The position numbers and the translations under genes are program-made. From contig JANYLG010000075.1 in NCBI GenBank assembly GCA_025363775.1, positions 1 through 36,280 of the forward strand: a stretch of 36,280 nt of DNA. Reading direction: 5' to 3'. Under the pieces are notes generated by a model. It saw only the letters and a list, made by a program, of their open reading frames with translations, was not told where the DNA came from and ran no database searches. This stretch comes from Acidobacteriota bacterium (GTDB taxonomy: Bacteria; Acidobacteriota; Vicinamibacteria; Vicinamibacterales; Fen-181). Every line of letters begins with the position of its first letter. Position 1 is the stretch's first letter. Below, piece by piece: positions 1 to 8,228 of this stretch.

Positions 1-789
1 GAGGCGATGCCCGACAACCCGAAAGTGGTGGCGGTGTTGTACGGTCCCATCCTGCTGGCCGGAGACCTGGGCAGGGAGGGGCTGACGCCGGCGGTCCGCT
101 ACGGTCCCAGCGCTCCGCCCGTCCGGCGGATGACGATGCCCTCGGTGCCCGGCCTCGTGGGCGACCCGCGCACGCTCGTGTCGTCCATCACGCCGGTTCC
201 CGGCTCGACGCTGACGTTCAGGACGTCGGGGATCGGCAAGCCGGCGGACATCACCTTCGTACCGTTCTCTCGCGCGTTCGACATCCGCTACTCGGCGTAT
301 TGGAACGTGTACACTCCCGCGGAGTGGGAGAAGCGCACGGTGGAGCTGGGCGCCGCCGAGGCGCGTCAGCGCAGTCTGCCGGCACGGACGATCGACACGG
401 TCGATCTCGGCATGCCGGACAGCGAGAAGGCCCACGAGTACCAGGGCCCCGGCGCGACCCAGGCGGATTTCGACGGCCGGATGGGGCGGGAGGCGACCCG
501 CGATGCGTGGTTCAGCTACGCGCTCGCGGTGCGGCCCGACGCGCCGCTCGCGCTCCTCGTCACGTATCGAGGCAGCGAGGGGCGGCGTCGTGTCTTCGAC
601 ATTCTCGTGGACGCGGAGAAGATCGCGACGGAGACACTGCCGTATCATCCGACCGAGCTGCTCGACATGGAGTACCCGATTCCCGAGGCGCTGACACGAG
701 GGAAGACGCGGATCGTCGTGAAGTTCAGGCCCCTGGAGCAGGCCGCCACGGCGCAGGTGTTCGAGATTCGCACGTTGGCCCGTCAGTAG
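1..789 (+). CDS. Glycoside hydrolase family 127 (DUF1680, beta-L-arabinofuranosidase-like), C-terminal part; 5' end outside window
   Basis: Frame is open from base 1. 'PDNPKVVAVLYGPILLAGDLG' resembles the DUF1680/GH127 'PDNP..VA.LYGP..LAG.LG' motif. Sits next to arabinose catabolic genes. Confidence 0.75.
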   Translation, partial: EAMPDNPKVVAVLYGPILLAGDLGREGLTPAVRYGPSAPPVRRMTMPSVPGLVGDPRTLVSSITPVPGSTLTFRTSGIGKPADITFVPFSRAFDIRYSAYWNVYTPAEWEKRTVELGAAEARQRSLPARTIDTVDLGMPDSEKAHEYQGPGATQADFDGRMGREATRDAWFSYALAVRPDAPLALLVTYRGSEGRRRVFDILVDAEKIATETLPYHPTELLDMEYPIPEALTRGKTRIVVKFRPLEQAATAQVFEIRTLARQ

Positions 790-870
790 GACCCCAAGAG
801 CGGAAGATCCGGTTGTGAACGCAAGAGTGGGTCCGGCGAACGGCCGGTCGTTGTTGAGAGATCACGCGCT

Positions 871-2595
871 ATGTCCATTCATCTGATCGCGTTGTCCCTG
901 GGGGATGCCCCTGTCCCGACCCGCCTGCTGGCACTGGCGCCAGTGGACATGATCATCATCGCGCTCTACTTCGCGATGGTGCTGGGCATCGGCTTCTACC
1001 TCAAGCGCTACACCAAGACCGGCGACGACTTCTTCCTGGCCGGCCGCGAGATGACCGCGTGGGTGGCAGGCCTCAGCTTTCTCGCGGCGAACCTGGGCGC
1101 GCTCGAGCTGATGGGCTGGGCCGCCGCCGCCTACCAATACGGCATCCTCGCGACGCACTGGTACTGGATCGGCGCCATTCCAGCGATGCTGTTCCTCGGC
1201 ATCGTGATGATGCCGTTCTACTACATCTCCAAAACCCACTCAGTGCCGGGCTACCTGAAATTGCGGTTCGGCGAACCGTCACGAGTCCTCTCGGCGGTCT
1301 CGTTCGGGTTCATGACGGTGCTCATGAGCGGCATCAACATGTATTCGATGGCGCTCGTGATGAAGGTGGTGCTCGGTTGGGACATCAATTTCAGCATCTG
1401 GGTGTCGTCGATCACGGTCGCCGTCTACGTCTGCCTCGGCGGCCTGCTCTCGGCGATATTCAACGAAGTGCTGCAGTTCGTCCTGATCTGGATGGGTGCG
1501 CTGCTCATCTCGATCATCGGGCTGATTGAAACGGGCGGCTGGAGCGGCATGGTGGCGCGCATCCACACGAACTTCCCGGGCGGAGACTACACGCACCTGT
1601 GGCGGACGATGGGGTCGTTCACCGACAACCCGATGGGGATTCACTGGACAGGGATCGTGCTCGGCCTCGGCGCCGTGCTCTCCTTCGGCTACTGGACCAC
1701 CGACTTCCTGGTCGTGCAGCGCGTGCTGGCCGCCAAGGACCTGCGGGCGGCCAAGCTCGCGCCGATCATCGGGGCGGGCTTCAAGATGATGGTGCCCTTC
1801 ATCGTCATCCTGCCCGGCCTGCTGGGCCTCGCGCTCCTGCAGCCAAAGCTGATGGGCGAAGCGCAGGCGGTGGCCACCGGGGGCCACAGCTACAACGAAG
1901 TGCTGCCGCTGATGCTCGCGCGCTACTGTGGCCCGGGCCTGCTCGGCCTGGGAGTCACGGCGCTCATCGCCGGGTTCATGTCCGGGATGGCGGGCAACGT
2001 GTCGGCCTTCGCGACCGTGTGGACCTACGACATCTACAAGGCGTTGATCCGCAAGGACGCCACCGACGCACATTACGTGTCCATGGGCCGGTGGTGCACG
2101 ATCCTCGGCGTGCTGGTCAGCATTGGCACCGCGTACCTCGTGATGCAATTCCTCAGCATCATGGACTACGTGCAGGCGCTCTTCAGCTTCTTCATCGCGC
2201 CGCTGTTCGGCACCGTGGTGCTCGGCATGTTGTGGAAGCGCTGCTCGCCGGCCGGGGGGTTCTGGGGGTTGCTCGCGGGCACGCTGTCCTCGATAGGCAT
2301 GTGGGCCTGGGTGAAACTGGACCCCGCCGCACTGAAGTACATCGCGCTGTCGTCGAACGCGCGCGACATGGCGGAAAACATGTACCGGGCGCTCTGGTCG
2401 TGGATCGTCTGCGTGCTGGTGACCGTGGCGGTCAGCCTGGTGACGAAGCCGAAGCCCGAGAGCGAGCTGACGAACCTGGTGTACGGCTGCACCGACATCC
2501 CCGGCGAAGGCCACCTGCCGATGCACCAGCGCCCGATGTTCTGGGCCGTGGTGGTCGCCCTGTGCTTCGTCGTCCTCAACGTGATCTTCTGGTAG
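871..2595 (+). CDS. Sodium:solute symporter family (SSS) transporter, probable L-arabinose/sugar importer
   Basis: 574 aa, about 13-14 hydrophobic segments; 'DDFFLAGREMTAWVAGLSFLAANLGALELMG' and 'ALIAGFMSGMAGNVSAFATVWTYDIYK' are typical of SGLT-like SSS proteins. Confidence 0.9.
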   Translation: MSIHLIALSLGDAPVPTRLLALAPVDMIIIALYFAMVLGIGFYLKRYTKTGDDFFLAGREMTAWVAGLSFLAANLGALELMGWAAAAYQYGILATHWYWIGAIPAMLFLGIVMMPFYYISKTHSVPGYLKLRFGEPSRVLSAVSFGFMTVLMSGINMYSMALVMKVVLGWDINFSIWVSSITVAVYVCLGGLLSAIFNEVLQFVLIWMGALLISIIGLIETGGWSGMVARIHTNFPGGDYTHLWRTMGSFTDNPMGIHWTGIVLGLGAVLSFGYWTTDFLVVQRVLAAKDLRAAKLAPIIGAGFKMMVPFIVILPGLLGLALLQPKLMGEAQAVATGGHSYNEVLPLMLARYCGPGLLGLGVTALIAGFMSGMAGNVSAFATVWTYDIYKALIRKDATDAHYVSMGRWCTILGVLVSIGTAYLVMQFLSIMDYVQALFSFFIAPLFGTVVLGMLWKRCSPAGGFWGLLAGTLSSIGMWAWVKLDPAALKYIALSSNARDMAENMYRALWSWIVCVLVTVAVSLVTKPKPESELTNLVYGCTDIPGEGHLPMHQRPMFWAVVVALCFVVLNVIFW

Positions 2596-2641
2596 GCGCA
2601 GGATTCACACCCGCGCCTGCAACGAGTTGGAGGGAGCGCAC

Positions 2642-2860
2642 ATGCATCGTCCTGGAATGGTCTCCATCTGGTTCTTTGTCGGCATCCTGCTGTTGGCGTA
2701 CGGCGTGCTGATCACGGCCTCCGGGCTCTACGAGCTCGTCTCTCCGCCGGCCAGACCCGTCGTGTTGGGCGAACTGCACGCGGGCATCTGGTGGGGCGCG
2801 GTTCTGCTCGTGCTCGGCGCCGTCTACACCTATCGGTTTTCCCCGCGGAGGCAGAAGTAG
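2642..2860 (+). CDS. Small two-helix membrane protein (about 72 aa), unknown function
   Basis: ATG at 2642 preceded by GGAGGG; two hydrophobic segments; stop codon abuts the ATG of the next gene at 2861 (TAG|ATG). Confidence 0.6.
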   Translation: MHRPGMVSIWFFVGILLLAYGVLITASGLYELVSPPARPVVLGELHAGIWWGAVLLVLGAVYTYRFSPRRQK

Positions 2861-4279
2861 ATGAACGCGCACAGGTCTCAGACCATTGGTGTGATTGTCG
2901 GAAACCGCGGGTTCTTTCCGGATCATCTCGCGAAGACCGGCCGCGAGGAAATGCTGGCCGTGCTCGAGAAGGCGGGCGTGACGGCGGTCGCGCTTGGGCC
3001 GAACGACACGAAGTGCGGCGCGGTCGAAACGCGCGAGGAGGCGCGGACGTGCGCCGACCTGTTCCGTCAGCACCGCGACGCAATCGAGGGCGTGATCGTG
3101 ACGCTGCCGAACTTCGGCGACGAGCGCGGAATCGCCGACACGCTGCGGATGGCTGAGCTCAACGTGCCTGTCCTGGTGCAGGCGACGCCTGACACGCCGG
3201 CGCTGATGGCCATCCAGGACCGCCGCGACAGCTTCTGCGGGAAGATGTCCGCCTGCAACAACCTGAAGCAGTACGGTATCCGCTACTCGCTCACGAGCCG
3301 GCACACCCAGGCCCCGGGCTCCGGGGACTTTGCGCGCGACCTCGACTGGTTCCTCGGCGTCTGCCGCGTAGTGAAGGGGCTCCGCCGCCTGCGGATTGGC
3401 GCGATCGGTGCGCGTCCCGCCGCGTTCAACACGGTCCGCTTCAGCGAGAAGCTGTTGGAGGCGGCGGGGATGTCCGTCGAGCCGATCGACCTGTCGGAGA
3501 TCCTCGGCCGCATCACCCGTCTGAAAGACGACGATGCCGGCGTGCAGGCCAAACTGGCCGCGATCAAGGCCTACGTGCCGACGGGGAACGTCCCGGCGCC
3601 AGCGCTGATCAAGATGGCCAAGCTTGGCACGGTCATCGACGGTTGGATGCGCGAGACCGAGGTGGCGATCAGCGCCGTCCAGTGCTGGACCTCTCTCGAG
3701 GAGTTCTTCGGCGTCGTCCCGTGCACGGTGATGAGCATGATGAGCAACGAGCTGATGTCCAGCGCCTGCGAGGTGGACATTTGCGGCGTCATCGGGATGC
3801 ACGCGATGCGCCTCGCGTCGGGGATGCCAAGCGCGCTGCTCGACTGGAACAACAACTACGGCGACGATCCCGACAAGGCCGTCTGCTTCCACTGCAGCAA
3901 CCTGCCGAAGCACTTCTTCCAGGAGGTGCGAATGGACTACCAGGCGATCATTGCGGGCACGGTCGGCCGCGACAATACGTACGGCACGTGCGTCGGCCGC
4001 GTGAAGGCCGGCCCGATGTCCTACGCCCGCTTCTCAACGGACGATCTCCGCGGGACGATCTGCGGCTACGTCGGCGCGGGCGCGTTCACGGACGACTCGC
4101 TACAGACCTTCGGCGGCGCGGGCGTCGTCCACATTCCCAACATGCAGGCGCTGCTGCGCCATATTTGCGAGAATGGCTTCGAGCACCACGTCGCCGCCAG
4201 TCTCTCGTCGGTCGCCGGGATCGTGTACGAGGCGACGACCAACTACCTCGGGTGGGATGTGTATTGGCACAGGGGATAG
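2861..4279 (+). CDS. L-fucose/L-arabinose isomerase family protein
   Basis: 472 aa; 'GVIVGNRGFFPDHLAKTGREEML', 'VLVQATPDTP', 'SFCGKMSACNNLKQYGI' fit the fucose/arabinose isomerase fold family; directly upstream of ribulokinase and ribulose-5-P epimerase genes. Confidence 0.75.
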   Translation: MNAHRSQTIGVIVGNRGFFPDHLAKTGREEMLAVLEKAGVTAVALGPNDTKCGAVETREEARTCADLFRQHRDAIEGVIVTLPNFGDERGIADTLRMAELNVPVLVQATPDTPALMAIQDRRDSFCGKMSACNNLKQYGIRYSLTSRHTQAPGSGDFARDLDWFLGVCRVVKGLRRLRIGAIGARPAAFNTVRFSEKLLEAAGMSVEPIDLSEILGRITRLKDDDAGVQAKLAAIKAYVPTGNVPAPALIKMAKLGTVIDGWMRETEVAISAVQCWTSLEEFFGVVPCTVMSMMSNELMSSACEVDICGVIGMHAMRLASGMPSALLDWNNNYGDDPDKAVCFHCSNLPKHFFQEVRMDYQAIIAGTVGRDNTYGTCVGRVKAGPMSYARFSTDDLRGTICGYVGAGAFTDDSLQTFGGAGVVHIPNMQALLRHICENGFEHHVAASLSSVAGIVYEATTNYLGWDVYWHRG

Positions 4280-4298
4280 GCGGATAGGCGGATAGGCG
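4275..4298 (+). repeat. 3 x 8-bp tandem repeat (GATAGGCG) overlapping the isomerase stop codon
   Basis: gataggcg gataggcg gataggcg; the first unit carries the TAG stop (4277-4279). Confidence 0.9.
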
Positions 4299-4364
4299 GG
4301 ACAGAAGCGCCGCCCTCCGCCTTTCCCCCTTTCCGCCTGCTCCCGTCGCGCAAGAGGAGCCCGC

Positions 4365-5945
4365 ATGGCCGTGGTCGCAGGCGTGGATTTTGGGACATTG
4401 AGCGTTCGGGTCTCGCTCGTGGATTCCACCCGGGGTCGGCTGGGGTCCGGCGTAGCGGAGTACCCGCTCCACCGAGAGAAGAGCGACCCGGACCGCGCGA
4501 CGCAGAGCCACCAGGACCAGATGGACGCGCTGGCGCTGGCGTCGCGGCGGGCGACCGCGGCGGCCGGCGTGGATGGCGAGGCGGTCGAGGCGATCGCGCT
4601 CGACACCACCGGCTCCAGCGTCATCCCGGTGGGCGAGGGGCTCGTGCCCCTCGACGACTACTACCTCTGGTGCGACCACCGCGCCTGGGAAGAGGCGGCG
4701 TTGATCTCCCGCGTGGCACACGAGACCGGTCTCCAGGCGATCCACTGGTGCGGCGACACCTACTCGTCCGAGTGGGGCTTCTCGAAGCTGCTGCACTGGC
4801 TCCGCCACAATCCCGACAAGCGAGAACGCTTCGTCACCGCGCTCGAGCACTGCGACATGGTGGCCGCGGTACTGTGCGGCGTCACCGATCCGGCGCGCGT
4901 GCCGAGAAGCGTCTGCGCGATGGGTCACAAATGGATGTGGAGCGAGGCGCTCGGCGGCCTGCCGCCCGAGAGTTTCCTGACGGCCGTGGATCCGCTTCTC
5001 GCTGGCGTGCGCGCGAAGATCACCGGGCGCTACGCGACGTCGAACCATGTGGCCGGCCACCTCGCGCCCGACTGGGCCGCGCGGATGGGGCTGCGGCCAG
5101 ACATTCCGATCCCGGTCGGGGCATTCGACGCGCACTGGGATGCTATCGGCGCGGGGGTTCGACTGGGCGATGTCGTCAACGTCATCGGCACCTCCACCTG
5201 CATCATCGCCGTCAGCGACAAGGCTGCGTGCGTGCCTGGACTGTGCGGCGTCGTACCCGGGTCGGTGCATCCGGCGCTCACCGGCATCGAAGCCGGACTC
5301 TCGGCCACGGGCGACATCTTCGACGCCATTGCGAGCCGCGCCGGTACGTCGGTCGCCGCGCTTTCCAACGGGCTCGAGCGCTACCGGGCGGGTGAGACCG
5401 GGCTCCTGCGCCTCGCCTGGGACAACGGCGACCGCACCGTGCTCGTCAATCCCGAGCTTGGCGGCGTCACCCTTGGCTGGAATCTCATGCACACCGCACA
5501 GGACGACCTGTTCGCCGCGATCGAAGGCACGGCGTTCCACACGCGGATCATCCTCGAGCGGATGGAGGAATACGGCGTTCCCATTCGCCGGGTGATCAAC
5601 GGCGGCGGAATCCCGCGCAAGAACCCGACGCTCAACGCGGTCTACGCCAACGTCCTGAACAAGCCGATCCTCGTCCCGAAGGCCGAGGTGACCAGCCTCG
5701 GCTCGGCGATCTTCGCGTTCCTGGTCGCCGGAACCTTCAAGACGATCGAGGAGGCGCAGGACGCGCTCTGCCCGGGATTCGATGTCGTCGAACCCGACCC
5801 GCGGCAGGTCTTTGTGTACGACAAGTTGTTCGCGCTGTATCGAACGGTGTATTTCGCCATGGGCCGGCGGGATGCGGCCCCGGCCGCGATCGGCGAGGTG
5901 TTGCCTACCCTCCGACGCGTCGCAGCAGAAGCGAGGCGGTCATGA
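4365..5945 (+). CDS. araB: FGGY-family carbohydrate kinase, ribulokinase-like
   Basis: 'AGVDFGTLSVRVSLVDS' N-terminal phosphate motif, 'ALDTTGSSVIPV', 'INGGGIPRKNPTLNAVYANVLNKPILVPKAEVTSLGSAIFA' ribulokinase-like C-terminus. Confidence 0.85.
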   Translation: MAVVAGVDFGTLSVRVSLVDSTRGRLGSGVAEYPLHREKSDPDRATQSHQDQMDALALASRRATAAAGVDGEAVEAIALDTTGSSVIPVGEGLVPLDDYYLWCDHRAWEEAALISRVAHETGLQAIHWCGDTYSSEWGFSKLLHWLRHNPDKRERFVTALEHCDMVAAVLCGVTDPARVPRSVCAMGHKWMWSEALGGLPPESFLTAVDPLLAGVRAKITGRYATSNHVAGHLAPDWAARMGLRPDIPIPVGAFDAHWDAIGAGVRLGDVVNVIGTSTCIIAVSDKAACVPGLCGVVPGSVHPALTGIEAGLSATGDIFDAIASRAGTSVAALSNGLERYRAGETGLLRLAWDNGDRTVLVNPELGGVTLGWNLMHTAQDDLFAAIEGTAFHTRIILERMEEYGVPIRRVINGGGIPRKNPTLNAVYANVLNKPILVPKAEVTSLGSAIFAFLVAGTFKTIEEAQDALCPGFDVVEPDPRQVFVYDKLFALYRTVYFAMGRRDAAPAAIGEVLPTLRRVAAEARRS

Positions 5946-6637
5946 GCACGATAGCCATTCTCCGCGCCGAGGTCCTGGGCGCCAACGTCGAACTCGTCCG
6001 CCACGGCCTTGTCGTTCACGCGTTCGGCAACGCGAGCGCCATCGACCGCGACGACGGTCTGGTGGTGATCAAGCCGAGCGGCGTCCCGTACGACGAACTG
6101 GAGGCCGAGACGCTCGTGGTCACCGACCTCGAGGGCCGCGTCGTCGAAGGCCCGTTTCGGCCATCCTCGGACCTGCCCACCCACCTGGCGCTCTACAAGG
6201 CATTCCCGCACATCGGGGCCGTCGTGCACACGCACTCGCGGTTTGCGACGATCTGGGCGCAGGCCGGCCAGGAAGTGCCGTGCCTCGGGACGACCCACGC
6301 CGACTACTTCCGTGGCGCGATCCCCCTCACCGACGCGATGACCGCGGACGAGATCCAGTCGGCCTACGAGTGGAACACCGGGCAGGTGATTGTGCGACGG
6401 TTCGCGAACCTCGATCCGATGGAGATTCCGGCCGTGCTCGTCCGCGGGCACGGGCCATTCTGCTGGTCGAGATCGGCGCGGGGCGCCACGGATCTCGCCG
6501 TGGTCCTCGAAGAAGTGGCATGCACGACGTGGCACTCGGTGATGCTGAACCCCGGCGTCAGGCCCCTCGCGCCCGCGCTGCGCGACAAGCACTTCCGCCG
6601 GAAACACGGACCGGGGGCGTATTACGGTCAGTCGTGA
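5942..6637 (+). CDS. araD: L-ribulose-5-phosphate 4-epimerase (class II aldolase family)
   Basis: 'GNASAIDRDDGLVVIKPSGVPYDEL', 'SSDLPTHLALYKAFPHIGAVVHTHSRFATIWAQAG', 'GHGPFCW'; 4-bp ATGA overlap with the upstream kinase gene. Confidence 0.92.
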   Translation: MSTIAILRAEVLGANVELVRHGLVVHAFGNASAIDRDDGLVVIKPSGVPYDELEAETLVVTDLEGRVVEGPFRPSSDLPTHLALYKAFPHIGAVVHTHSRFATIWAQAGQEVPCLGTTHADYFRGAIPLTDAMTADEIQSAYEWNTGQVIVRRFANLDPMEIPAVLVRGHGPFCWSRSARGATDLAVVLEEVACTTWHSVMLNPGVRPLAPALRDKHFRRKHGPGAYYGQS

Positions 6638-6705
6638 CACGATGTGCCACGGTCAGTCGTGACACGATGTGCTGCGGTCAGTCGTGACACGATGTGCTGC
6701 GGTCA
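6625..6705 (+). repeat. 25-bp tandem repeat, 3 full copies plus a 6-bp partial, overlapping the araD stop codon
   Basis: cggtcagtcgtgacacgatgtgc(ca/tg) at 6625-6649, 6650-6674 and 6675-6699, then cggtca. Confidence 0.95.
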
Positions 6706-6717
6706 GGTGTAATGTGG

Positions 6718-6737
6718 CGCGGGCCTTCAGGCCCGCG
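6718..6737. repeat. Perfect hairpin CGCGGGCCTTCAGGCCCGCG upstream of the M24 peptidase gene
   Basis: Arms are perfect reverse complements; the core CGGGCCTTCAGGCCCG recurs at 11000-11015. Confidence 0.85.
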
Positions 6738-6756
6738 TTGTTCATGGAGGGTCTCA

Positions 6757-8040
6757 ATGTCGATCGACAGACGCACTTTTCTCTATTCATCCGCCATCGC
6801 GGCCGGGGCCGGTCTCACCGCGAACGCCGCCGCTCTTTCTCCCACGTCGGACGTCGCGGACCAGGCCACGGCTCGGGAAGGCCCGTTCAGCCATCTCGAG
6901 CCGATGACCGCCGGCATCACGCGCATTGACGTCGAAGACCGGAAGGCACGCGTGGAGAAAGCGCGGCGCCTGATGGTCGAGAACAAGATCGACGCCGTCA
7001 TCCTCGACTCGGGGACGAGCCTCGTGTATTTCACGGGCATCAGCTGGTGGGCGAGCGAACGCACGTTCGTCGCGATCCTGCCCGCGCGTGGCGAGGTGGC
7101 GTATGTCTGCCCGAAGTTCGAGGAGGGGCGCGCCCGCGAGTTGATCACGATCGGCTCCGACGTGCGCGCGTGGGAGGAGCACGAGAGCCCGTTCCGCCTG
7201 ATTGCGCAGGTCTTGAAGGACCGGGGGGCATCGCGGATCGGCATCGAAGAGTATGCGCGCTTCTTCGTCTTCGACGGCCTCCGGCAGGCGTCGCCCGCGC
7301 TGCAGGTCGTGAGCGCGAGCCCGGTGACGATCGGGTGCCGCGTCATCAAGACCCCGAAGGAAATCGCGCTCATGCAGCGGGCGATGGACATCACGATCGA
7401 GGCCTACCGCGTGGTGATCCCGCTCCTGAAGCCCGGCATGACGTCCGAGCCGTTCAGCGCCTTGGCAAGTGCCGCACACCGGGCGCTTGGCGCCGAGGGC
7501 AGCATCGGCGCCACCTTCGGAGAGGCCACCGCGTCTCCGCACGGGAGCGTCAAGCGCCGCCCGATTCGCGAGGGCGACATCGTGCTGATGGATGGCGGGT
7601 GCAACGTGGACGGCTACCGATCAGACATCAGCCGGACCGTCGTCGTGGGCACGCCGACCACACGCCAGCGCGAGATCTGGGACCTGGTCAAGCGCGGCCA
7701 GGCGGCGGCATTTGCCGCCGCGAAACTCGGAGCCGCCTGCGAGGACGTGGATGCGGCGCCGCGGAAGGTCTACGCCGACTTCGGCTTCGGCCCCGACTAC
7801 AAGCTGCCCGGCCTGCCGCACCGGACCGGCCACGGCATCGGCATGGACGGCCACGAGTGGACGAACCTCGTTCGCGGCAACAAGACGAAGCTCGCGCCCG
7901 GCATGTGCTTCAGCAACGAGCCGATGGTGGTCGTGCCCGGCGAGTTCGGGGTCCGCATCGAGGACTGTATCTACATGACCGAACAGGGCGCGAAGTGGTT
8001 CACCACGCCCAGCCCTGCGATCGACAAGCCTGTTGTGTAG
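6757..8040 (+). CDS. Exported M24-family Xaa-Pro peptidase (Tat-type signal)
   Basis: ATG 6757, 'MSIDRRTFLYSSAIAAGAGLTANAAA' twin-Arg leader; M24 motifs 'MDGGCNVDGYRSDISRTVVVG', 'HRTGHGIGMDGHEW', 'SNEPMVVVPGEFGVRIEDCIYM'. Confidence 0.88.
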   Translation: MSIDRRTFLYSSAIAAGAGLTANAAALSPTSDVADQATAREGPFSHLEPMTAGITRIDVEDRKARVEKARRLMVENKIDAVILDSGTSLVYFTGISWWASERTFVAILPARGEVAYVCPKFEEGRARELITIGSDVRAWEEHESPFRLIAQVLKDRGASRIGIEEYARFFVFDGLRQASPALQVVSASPVTIGCRVIKTPKEIALMQRAMDITIEAYRVVIPLLKPGMTSEPFSALASAAHRALGAEGSIGATFGEATASPHGSVKRRPIREGDIVLMDGGCNVDGYRSDISRTVVVGTPTTRQREIWDLVKRGQAAAFAAAKLGAACEDVDAAPRKVYADFGFGPDYKLPGLPHRTGHGIGMDGHEWTNLVRGNKTKLAPGMCFSNEPMVVVPGEFGVRIEDCIYMTEQGAKWFTTPSPAIDKPVV

Positions 8041-8209
8041 GGGCGACCGCTGGTCGCCCGGACGCGTGGTAAGTGTAGGGGCGACCGGTTGGTCGCCCGG
8101 ACGCGTAGTAAGTGTAGGGGCGACCGCTGGTCGCCCAGACACGTAGTGAGTGTAGGGGCGACCGGCTGGTCGCCCGGACACCGATGTCACGCGGGTCGTC
8201 TGGCCCGCG
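8035..8209. repeat. Array of hairpins: 4 x ~38-bp units (GTGTAGGGGCGACC-n3/4-GGTCGCCC...) plus a trailing CGCGGG...CCCGCG hairpin
   Basis: Units start at 8035, 8073, 8112 and 8150 with 8-bp arms GGGCGACC/GGTCGCCC; trailing hairpin at 8190-8209; the first unit includes the peptidase TAG stop. Confidence 0.92.
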
Positions 8210-8228
8210 ATCAGCAAGCAGGCCTATC

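Noticed and set aside
1279-2526. 415-aa minus-strand ORF, and similar long antisense ORFs (4086-5540, 8211-9908, 19424-21034, 24248-25591, 30005-31603, 32058-33746)
   Set aside because: Each is fully opposite or out of frame to a convincing conserved gene and has no recognisable domain.
8035-8180. CRISPR-like appearance of the 38-bp repeats
   Set aside because: Units are contiguous with only about 20-bp related linkers, no unique spacers and no cas genes; fits tandem hairpin/REP-like repeats.
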